A stretch of 25,051 bases of DNA, from the IMG/VR virus record IMGVR_UViG_3300032893_002149, positions 1 to 25,051 of that record. The stretch is one strand, 5' to 3'. The position numbers and the translations under genes are program-made. The notes under the pieces were generated by a model. The model saw nothing but the letters and a program-made list of their open reading frames with translations. It searched no databases and was not told the origin of the DNA. The stretch's first letter is position 1. Each line of letters begins with the position of its first letter. The DNA comes from a virus. Below are positions 8,223-13,378 of this stretch, in pieces.

Positions 8223-9086
8223 CTATTGCCACCCTATGAGATATCCAGATTCGCTTCCCATACCAGAGGTCCCAGTTCCATAAGGAATCCTGTAGTAGTT
8301 GACCGACTGTGCCCTACGAACGTGCTGTTGCTTCAATTGGAACATTTGCTCAGCGGCCTCGCCTTTAAGAAGTTCTGCTCCCGGCATTCCAAGCATGGTG
8401 GCGTATTTATAAGCTGTTTTGTAAGCTACCGCGTCCACGCAATCTATGATAGGAACATACGTCGAAGAAAAGTCCAAAGTAGGACTAAAAAATTGTGGAA
8501 GAGCACACCAATAACGAAGTCTCAAATCATTGGTCTGAGTCGACCCTACCATCCATATCTGGTCACCTCTCCACTCCCATTGTCTAAGACGTGGGGTCTG
8601 ATATCTAGACGGAAGGCCGAATTGCACCTGTTCCATGGGAATAAACACATCGTTCGTCCCTGTTTGTCTTTCCCAAACTCGCTCTACTGTGATCACATCA
8701 TTCGGTAGAACTTGAGTAGAGTAAATCTGCGTGCCGTCAAAATATCCACCGAACCCCAATGACACCTGTACCGCTGGATCTTGTGCTCCCACTCCTTGAG
8801 TGGGGCTTTGTGCAGGAGAAAGGGCACTGATGATAACGTTGTCCTTTATAAGAGTTGGTTGCCCTGCATTTCTTAGCTCTCGATAAACTTCTCTGATCGC
8901 ACTGTTAAGAAAAGGCTGGGTAAAGGGAGATATAGCGCTGTTATCCGTTAGTATCTGTCCTTCTCCCGGAGTGTCTGTGGCCCCGGCTTGTGTATCATTG
9001 ACAATGGAGCGCACCAAATTCATGATGGTCTCAAGGTCTGTCCCTCCCCCAGTTTGGCCGGGAAGGTTTATTGTTGGGCTGCTCAT
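8223..9086 (-). CDS. Neck / head-tail adaptor-like protein
   Basis: A 287-residue protein. It opens with helical LETIMNLVRSIVNDTQAGAT and PFLNSAIREVYRELRNAGQP, the type of N-terminal helices found in gp6-like connector and podovirus adaptor proteins. A beta-rich middle follows (DVITVERVWERQTGTNDVFI, RLRQWEWRGDQIWMVGSTQT, NDLRLRYWCALPQF), then C-terminal helices (IIDCVDAVAYKTAYKYATML) and a polar tail. GGGAG precedes the ATG. It lies downstream of capsid genes and just before fibre genes, the usual adaptor location. The call is inferred from fold pattern and order. Confidence 0.55.
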   Translation of the reverse strand: MSSPTINLPGQTGGGTDLETIMNLVRSIVNDTQAGATDTPGEGQILTDNSAISPFTQPFLNSAIREVYRELRNAGQPTLIKDNVIISALSPAQSPTQGVGAQDPAVQVSLGFGGYFDGTQIYSTQVLPNDVITVERVWERQTGTNDVFIPMEQVQFGLPSRYQTPRLRQWEWRGDQIWMVGSTQTNDLRLRYWCALPQFFSPTLDFSSTYVPIIDCVDAVAYKTAYKYATMLGMPGAELLKGEAAEQMFQLKQQHVRRAQSVNYYRIPYGTGTSGMGSESGYLIGWQ

Positions 9087-9111
9087 TGTTTTCTCCCTAA
9101 ACGGAAATAGC

Positions 9112-9135
9112 GCCCCACGCCACTAGGCGCGGGGC
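9112..9135 (-). terminator. Strong hairpin between the zinc-ribbon protein and neck genes
   Basis: On the minus strand GCCCCGCGCC and GGCGTGGGGC form ten pairs with one G-U around TAGT. The plus-strand copy would have an A-C mismatch at that place, so the fold is better as minus-strand RNA, matching the direction of the genes. It is followed by GCTATTTCC, without a proper U-run. The 141-base gap holds no other feature I can support. Confidence 0.55.
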
Positions 9136-9227
9136 ACTCTACTACAAATAACATGGGGGAGCAGTATTCGCGTTTCATTCGGACTCAGAACGAATTACTG
9201 GGCGAACCTTATCTCCCTCAAGGTCAA

Positions 9228-10136
9228 TTAGCTCTCAAGAGGAATGGTTGTTGAACCCTTCGCAGTCGGCGTAGCCGGAGTCTGCGGAGCTTGAGGAGCT
9301 TTGGGTGCGAAGAATGCGTCTTCTGTCGCTTCGTAAGCTTGTGCACGGGTACGAACGCCTGCGGCCACAGCACGCCTCCAGTCGTTGATACAAAGTGCCC
9401 CGTCTTCTGTCTTGTGGAAGGCCGCGCCCTCGCGCATACGCTCACCACAAATCGGGCATTCAGCAGGACGAATTTTCTTGCCATGCCACTGAAATTCTAG
9501 GCCGAAGTAATCAGCAGCAAAGTGATGCTCAGGAGCAAGAAATTTGCTGAGATTAGCAGGATCAGACGTTTCTACTGCACGGGCTTCATCCAAAATTTTG
9601 TTATAGTGCTTTTCCAGACGGGCATAAGCTGCCTTGATTTCCTGCTCTGTAGGCTCTTCTTTGTGGCCATATTCAGAGGCTCCGGGACCATTGTAGGACC
9701 AGAACAAACCTCGTGCCCCCAGATCATTACCCTGACTGAATACGAACTTAGGATCAAGAACAAAATCCTGCTCGATGCCGTAGGTATTTGGGTTAATGAT
9801 ATCCATCGCAACCCTACGCGCATCGGCGGGGATGATGTCAATATCATTCGAATCGACATTTCCCTTGGGAACCATAAAAGGCTGAGAAATTCTGGTAACC
9901 AACTTATAGCGCTCTCCCTTTGCTCGGGCAGGAATTTTCACATCCCGAAAAAGAGGGGGACGAGAAACCTCAAAACTCTGCATAGAAATCGTGTAAATAT
10001 ACACGAAGTATTGCGGAGGCTGACTCATCATATAGTTCGAGGCCGAAAAGAGGTTAAAATCAATGTTGTTGGCGCGGGACATTCCTGCGCTAAGATCTGG
10101 ACGTGAAACGGGGTTTGTAACAGTTGCTTCTGCCAT
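9228..10136 (-). CDS. Virion-type protein with C-terminal zinc-ribbon-like segment
   Basis: A 302-residue protein. Residues ~40-125 hold a well-ordered segment (YFVYIYTISMQSFEVSRPPL, ARAKGERYKLVTRISQPFMV, DARRVAMDIINPNTYGI), followed by a helical middle (EQEIKAAYARLEKHYNKILD). Residues 207-260 read FAADYFGLEFQWHGKKIRP, then CPIC (227-230), H241 and C249, consistent with one zinc site of CxxC...H/C type. The last ~30 residues are Ala/Pro/Thr-rich and disordered. AAGGAG lies eight bases before the ATG, behind the GACTCA leader. A strong hairpin lies 93 bases after the stop. The leader suggests a highly expressed virion gene, but the role is unknown. Confidence 0.65.
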   Translation of the reverse strand: MAEATVTNPVSRPDLSAGMSRANNIDFNLFSASNYMMSQPPQYFVYIYTISMQSFEVSRPPLFRDVKIPARAKGERYKLVTRISQPFMVPKGNVDSNDIDIIPADARRVAMDIINPNTYGIEQDFVLDPKFVFSQGNDLGARGLFWSYNGPGASEYGHKEEPTEQEIKAAYARLEKHYNKILDEARAVETSDPANLSKFLAPEHHFAADYFGLEFQWHGKKIRPAECPICGERMREGAAFHKTEDGALCINDWRRAVAAGVRTRAQAYEATEDAFFAPKAPQAPQTPATPTAKGSTTIPLES

Positions 10137-10142
10137 GAATAA

Positions 10143-10172
10143 ATCTCCTTGAGTCTTCTGAGTCGCTGAGTC
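10143..10172 (-). promoter_or_regulatory. GACTCA-repeat leader
   Basis: Three GACTCA copies (plus-strand TGAGTC at 10150-10155, 10159-10164 and 10167-10172) fill the gap between the previous stop and the AAGGAG ribosome site of the next gene. Fifteen bases, GACTCAGAAGACTCA, are identical to the leader at 17991-18005. A role in transcription, mRNA stability or translation is inferred. Confidence 0.45.
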
Positions 10173-10910
10173 TTACAGCGAACGCTGCATCAATCCTCTA
10201 CCTTTACTTCCTCCGAGTGATTGAGCATTACGTTGAATGAAATTCCAATTGCGCTGCATCTGCTCGATCTTTTTATCTACGAGGGCGGTGCGGCATCCCT
10301 GCTTGGTGTATGAAACAGGGTTTCCCTTGAAGGGCATGGCACTAGCTCTCATGACATCTTCGATCTTTGCAATATCTGCAGAGTCTTCTCTTTCTTTTAT
10401 ATCCTTCAGAACTGCTCTGGTCTTCTCCCAACTGATTTCTTTTGCTGCCATGATTATGGGAACAATTGAGTCTATCAGATAAGAGTTTAGAGGCATGGCT
10501 TCAAACTTCATTTCATTACCTACTTTTCCCATCCATCTCAGGTTGTATAAAAGTCGATAACGTCCAGAGTAGGGATACTCTCCTAGGGTTTGAAGTCCTG
10601 TTTCCTCATCAAAATTCTGAATGTAGTACATTTCTGGAGTACCGTACTCTCGTGGATCTTGCCATTGAAGCAGCGACCACGATGGAGTACCTCCTCCCAA
10701 CAACAGATCTCTGTACCCTTTGTGAGTAGGGAGATCGGGTGAGTGCCAAAATCCTCCAGCACGATACAAACCCCTGTCATCTCCTCCCTGTCCCCAAACC
10801 AATATGAAGTTGGGTTCATCATATCGATTAAACCCACCTACTTCATTTAGTCTTTCTTGGAATTCTTCAGGGCACACATATTGCTTGTAACTAAGGGTTG
10901 GATCGGCCAT
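10173..10910 (-). CDS. Conserved-type virion protein of unknown function
   Basis: A 245-residue protein. The N-terminal half is rich in Trp, Tyr and Gly (YDEPNFILVWGQGGDDRGLY, SWSLLQWQDPREYGTPEMYY, GEYPYSGRYRLLYNLRWMG), giving a recognisable W-x-L-x-x-W-x-x-P-x-x-Y-G-T-P pattern seen, as far as I recall, in unnamed proteins of many uncultured phages near neck genes. The C-terminal half is helical and charged. The start at 10910 is chosen because GGAGG lies six bases before it (GGAGGCTCAGGATG); an ATG five codons upstream has no site. It overlaps the previous gene by 20 bases. Neck or tail-assembly function is likely but unproven. Confidence 0.6.
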   Translation of the reverse strand: MADPTLSYKQYVCPEEFQERLNEVGGFNRYDEPNFILVWGQGGDDRGLYRAGGFWHSPDLPTHKGYRDLLLGGGTPSWSLLQWQDPREYGTPEMYYIQNFDEETGLQTLGEYPYSGRYRLLYNLRWMGKVGNEMKFEAMPLNSYLIDSIVPIIMAAKEISWEKTRAVLKDIKEREDSADIAKIEDVMRASAMPFKGNPVSYTKQGCRTALVDKKIEQMQRNWNFIQRNAQSLGGSKGRGLMQRSL

Positions 10911-11208
10911 CCTGAGCCTCCACATTCTGAGATTTCTCTTCGGCCTCCTTAGCCTCTCTCATTTCTTCTTTTTTCCTTGCTACGAAAACATCTATTTCAC
11001 CTCTAGTGATATTAAGTTTTTCGCAGAGAAGATTAAGAACTATGTGGGCCGTATCTCCTCGGGCCATGAGTTCTGCCTCGTTCACACAGAGATCATTCAC
11101 AGCCAATTGAACTTCTCTTCGAGTTATTGGGGCGTCCCAATACGGATCGTGGGGCTGTTGAACCAGACCGCTTTGATCTGTGATTTTGAGTCGGCTCTTA
11201 AAATTCAT
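10891..11208 (-). CDS. Small helical protein of unknown function
   Basis: A 105-residue protein coupled by ATGA overlap to the co-chaperonin gene. The N-terminus is polar (LKITDQSGLVQQPHDPYWDA), the middle helical (ITRREVQLAVNDLCVNEAEL, HIVLNLLCEKLNITRGEIDV), and the C-terminus a Lys/Glu-rich charged tail (RKKEEMREAKEAEEKSQ) that may be coiled coil. GGAGG precedes the ATG. The next gene's start lies inside its 3' end, so these three genes form a translationally linked set. I do not recognise the family. Confidence 0.6.
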   Translation of the reverse strand: MNFKSRLKITDQSGLVQQPHDPYWDAPITRREVQLAVNDLCVNEAELMARGDTAHIVLNLLCEKLNITRGEIDVFVARKKEEMREAKEAEEKSQNVEAQDGRSNP

Positions 11209-11867
11209 CGAGCCTCCGTATAGGTGCTGTCTACCAACCCCTCTTCACTACCCTTAGAGGACTTGATTCTTCGTTCAATCACACGTACATCTTGAATGCG
11301 AACGATTCTAGTAGCTTCCTCATCTCCAGTGTACAAGATACCTACGGCTGCACAAAGAGCCTTTATCTGTGACTCTTCCATTGGGAATACCTCAGAGTTG
11401 TAATCACCGAAAGTGACCCTGTCTCCTACGTTCACTAGATTCTTTAGGTCGTGCTTAATTCCTCCCATACAAACAAAGTCACCGACACCCAAAACAATTC
11501 CAGTATTAGAATGCTGGCGGTATTTCGCTGCTGTGACTAAACCTGTGCGGGTATCGATGGCGCTTCCATCCTCAAGCTCCCTTAGGTATGGGTTAACCAA
11601 GACTCTGCGTACCAAAATCCTGTCGAGGATTGGGGTTGCTGGACCATACGTATTGGGATCTACAACTTGTGTCTCTTCACTGGCCGCTTTATCCACTGAA
11701 GGGAGAGACAGGTATGAGGGACGACGATCTGTTACCGTGAACTTTTCCTCTTCTTTTTCTGGGGCCACATTCTTTAGTTCAACGGGGTCGTTAACTGAGG
11801 AACTACCCGCCGAAAACTGAGCCGAACGCGCTCCTGATGCTAATTGATCTCCACCGTGCAATGACAT
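11205..11867 (-). CDS. GroES-like co-chaperonin with N-terminal extension
   Basis: A phage Cpn10-type protein that should cap GroEL during folding of virion proteins. In the 220 residues, 1-78 are a polar extension not found in GroES. The Cpn10 core starts at PILDRILVRRV (79-89). A variable segment (ELEDGSAIDTRTGLVTAAKY) sits where the GroEL-binding mobile loop lies. Then come RQHSNTGIVLGVGDFVCMGG (118-136) and VNVGDRVTFGDYNSEVF (145-161), close to the Cpn10 pattern S-x-x-G-x-V-x-x-V-G and V-x-x-G-D-x-V-x-F-G-x-Y. A C-terminal strand follows (ATRIVRIQDVRVIERR). GGAG precedes the ATG with the ACTCAG element. Its stop overlaps the next start (ATGA). No GroEL gene is in the window. T4 gp31 is the known precedent for a phage co-chaperonin used in capsid folding. 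Confidence 0.8.
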   Translation of the reverse strand: MSLHGGDQLASGARSAQFSAGSSSVNDPVELKNVAPEKEEEKFTVTDRRPSYLSLPSVDKAASEETQVVDPNTYGPATPILDRILVRRVLVNPYLRELEDGSAIDTRTGLVTAAKYRQHSNTGIVLGVGDFVCMGGIKHDLKNLVNVGDRVTFGDYNSEVFPMEESQIKALCAAVGILYTGDEEATRIVRIQDVRVIERRIKSSKGSEEGLVDSTYTEAR

Positions 11868-11894
11868 CTTCTGAGTCTCCTTCTGAGTAAGGAT

Positions 11895-12293
11895 TTAGTT
11901 TCCTATGGCAATGAATTGTACGGCATCACTGCCTGCGCCGTTTATCGTAAACTGACTACCACTGGTCTGCACCACTTGTGGGGCATGCTTTGCATTTGTA
12001 CAAGTGACCACTACTCTGTAACTGGTAGAATTTGTGAATACTGCGGAGCCAGATAAGGTTATGGTTGCTGTACCTCCACCGCTTAAAGTGGCGGTCCCAA
12101 TCACAATATGGCATTTCTTCTGTATAGTTCCAGAGGTGTTATATACTGGGTTGTTTAATGGGCAATTTCCATTTGAAGAATTGCCCACAAAGAATTCAAA
12201 GGTATCGGTACAGAAATACCCTTCCCCCAGCATAAGAGTAGGCATATTAGCCTTGACTCCTCTCAAGGTTCTTATGGCTACGTTTCTTGGCAT
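11895..12293 (-). CDS. Fibre-like protein, related N-terminal module
   Basis: A 132-residue protein whose start, MPRNVAIRTLRGVKANMPTL followed by GEGYFCTDTFEFFVG, parallels the preceding gene (NVAI, RG, N(L/M), TD, E(L/F)FV). After ~45 residues comes a beta-rich domain (IVIGTATLSGGGTATITLSG, SYRVVVTCTNAKHAP, SQFTINGAGSDAVQFIAIGN) of the repetitive sandwich type common in decoration and fibre proteins. It starts two bases after the previous stop and lacks a strong ribosome site, so coupling is likely. The two genes look like an old tandem duplication with diverged C-terminal domains. Confidence 0.6.
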   Translation of the reverse strand: MPRNVAIRTLRGVKANMPTLMLGEGYFCTDTFEFFVGNSSNGNCPLNNPVYNTSGTIQKKCHIVIGTATLSGGGTATITLSGSAVFTNSTSYRVVVTCTNAKHAPQVVQTSGSQFTINGAGSDAVQFIAIGN

Positions 12294-12295
12294 TT

Positions 12296-12817
12296 TTAGA
12301 ACGTCCCTGCGTCTACGTCAGTCAAAGAAGACCCTGCACCAATCGTAGTAGGCAATTGGGTCTGAGAAAGCTGACCAGAAATATCAGAGAAGGCTGGTTG
12401 AGTAAGATGCTGTACTCCAGAATTATCGATGTAGCTCACCCATTGATGAACAACACCAGATACCAACCCCTGAATACCCGTGACAGATGCGTCTGGAGAA
12501 ATTGCTACCCAGTTACCTGCTGTCGATGCAGGGTATGCAGTCAGTATGAAGTTCTGCTTTAAATCAGTTCGGTCACATATATCTCCCACTTTTGCAGCCA
12601 AGGCAATCATCGCTGATTGGCTTGATGCAGTAAACAAGGAGATATCATTTGCAACAGGAATCCATGCTGAGCCTATTCCTGTGCCTGTACCGGAATCAAC
12701 AAACAATTCATTGCTGTCAGTAGTCCAAGCAAGCACTCCAGCTTTACCTGTGGAGGCAAGGGCCGCTAGGTTACTTCTCAATCCGCGATAGATTTGTATT
12801 GCAACATTCAGGGCCAT
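12296..12817 (-). CDS. Fibre-like protein with a tropism-type N-terminal module
   Basis: A 173-residue protein. Residues 1-45 (NVAIQIYRGLRSNLAALAST, GVLAWTTDSNELFVDSGTG) follow the pattern of phage fibre attachment modules such as the N-terminus of the major tropism determinant: an R/K-G-x-x-x-N-L start, then gain of a T-D-S/T-x-E/Q-L-F-V-D/G-S/D-G turn. The rest is beta-rich with Gly/Ser/Thr, including NWVAISPDASVTGIQGLVSG and a polar C-terminal GAGSSLTDVDAGTF. GAGGA precedes the ATG. The next gene begins with the same module. Assignment as a virion surface or fibre protein is inference from this module and location. Confidence 0.6.
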   Translation of the reverse strand: MALNVAIQIYRGLRSNLAALASTGKAGVLAWTTDSNELFVDSGTGTGIGSAWIPVANDISLFTASSQSAMIALAAKVGDICDRTDLKQNFILTAYPASTAGNWVAISPDASVTGIQGLVSGVVHQWVSYIDNSGVQHLTQPAFSDISGQLSQTQLPTTIGAGSSLTDVDAGTF

Positions 12818-12828
12818 AATTCCTCAAC

Positions 12829-13014
12829 CTAAAAGGTCCCCAAATCAACAATCGATGGTAAACCAGTAAGATATATACTTTGTACAGCGTTGTTCAAATC
12901 TGAAATCGCGTCATCAAGAATATCCATATTCTGAGACAATGCCGATGGCATACCGAACTGAGCTAACTTCAAGTAGTCAGTAACAGGCTCATAAAAATCA
13001 TATGGAGATGACAT
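12829..13014 (-). CDS. Small unknown protein
   Basis: A 61-residue protein, MSSPYDFYEPVTDYLKLAQF onward, mostly helical (MDILDDAISDLNNAVQSIYL) and ending GLPSIVDLGTF. The ending resembles the C-terminus of the next gene's product (SLTDVDAGTF), hinting at a shared interaction motif or common origin. No Shine-Dalgarno precedes the ATG; the leader is instead taken up by a long inverted repeat. Given the neighbours it is probably a fibre or virion accessory protein, but I cannot name it. Confidence 0.55.
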   Translation of the reverse strand: MSSPYDFYEPVTDYLKLAQFGMPSALSQNMDILDDAISDLNNAVQSIYLTGLPSIVDLGTF

Positions 13015-13028
13015 AGGGGTCTTTCGTA

Positions 13029-13077
13029 GCTCATCGGGACCTGAATTACACTACCGAGATGTATCAGGTCCCTGAGC
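13029..13077 (-). repeat. Large inverted repeat before the 61-residue gene
   Basis: GCTCA-(TC bulge)-GGGACCTGA pairs with TCAGGTCCC-TGAGC, 14 pairs with a two-base bulge and a 19-base loop. It ends 15 bases before the start codon of a gene with no visible Shine-Dalgarno, so the fold may control that start or end the tRNA transcript. Confidence 0.5.
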
Positions 13078-13111
13078 GTATATTGGCCCTATATGCCTCG
13101 GAAGCAAAGGA

Positions 13112-13129
13112 CCAAAGTTAAAACTTTGG
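13112..13129 (-). terminator. Hairpin overlapping the tRNA 3' end
   Basis: CCAAAGT and ACTTTGG pair over seven bases around a four-base loop, on the minus strand starting with the CCA of the tRNA itself, and are followed by TCCTTTGCTT. It could be a weak terminator or compete with tRNA 3' maturation; no U-run is present. Confidence 0.35.
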
Positions 13130-13204
13130 CTGACGCGGCAGGATTCGAACCTGCGACAAAGAGGTTAACAGCCTCCTGCTCTGACCAGTCTGAGCTACAC
13201 GCCA
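13127..13204 (-). tRNA. tRNA-Asn (anticodon GTT), CCA encoded
   Basis: The full cloverleaf can be read. The acceptor TGGCGTG pairs with CGCGTCA (two G-U pairs). The D-arm is GCTC/GAGC. The anticodon stem GGAGG/CCTCT encloses the loop CTGTTAA with GTT at 34-36. The variable loop has five bases. The T-arm GCAGG/CCTGC encloses TTCGAAT. The discriminator is G, and CCA is encoded. The gene sits between the capsid and fibre-type genes, as phage tRNAs often do, perhaps to supply Asn decoding during late expression. Confidence 0.95.
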
Positions 13205-13221
13205 ATAAATAACACCTCAAA

Positions 13222-13248
13222 GTGAGGAGATTGATCAGGTCTCCTCAC
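13222..13248 (-). terminator. Terminator-like hairpin after the capsid gene
   Basis: GTGAGGAGA and TCTCCTCAC form a perfect nine-pair stem around a nine-base loop. On the minus strand it is followed by TTTGAGGTGTTATTTATT, which is U-rich but interrupted. It separates the capsid gene from the tRNA and could also act as a processing barrier. Confidence 0.55.
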
Positions 13249-13290
13249 AAAAAGGTGGGAATAAACAAGGTGATCAGTCTTGATTATTCC

Positions 13291-13308
13291 AAAGACCGTT
13301 AGACGGTC
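13291..13308 (-). terminator. Hairpin over the capsid stop codon
   Basis: On the minus strand GACCGT-CTA-ACGGTC forms a six-pair stem with a three-base loop containing part of the stop codon, followed by TTTGG. The U-run is short, so it is at best a weak terminator. Confidence 0.4.
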
Positions 13309-13378
13309 GGTACTGCCGCGTTCTGAATGTACAATCCAGCGCGAGGTGCCGCGTTCACCAAGTTAAAGCAGGTGTTAT
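13299..13378 (-). CDS. Capsid gene exon 3
   Basis: Twenty-five full codons plus two bases: (Y)NTCFNLVNAAPRAGLYIQN and on to AAVPTV, then TAA at 13299-13301. The stretch has no start codon of its own, follows the endonuclease ORF, and restores a sensible capsid C-terminus when joined to exon 2. Confidence 0.75.

Noticed and set aside
9083-9178. 31-codon ORF ending in an ATGA overlap with the neck gene
   Set aside because: No ribosome site, and most of it is the stable hairpin sequence. The overlap is probably chance.
13015-13050. Hammerhead-ribozyme-like string CGATGAGCTACGAAA on the minus strand
   Set aside because: The core would read CCGATGA rather than CTGATGA, stem II would be a single pair, and the base before stem I is G, which does not cleave. 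No matching stem III is present.
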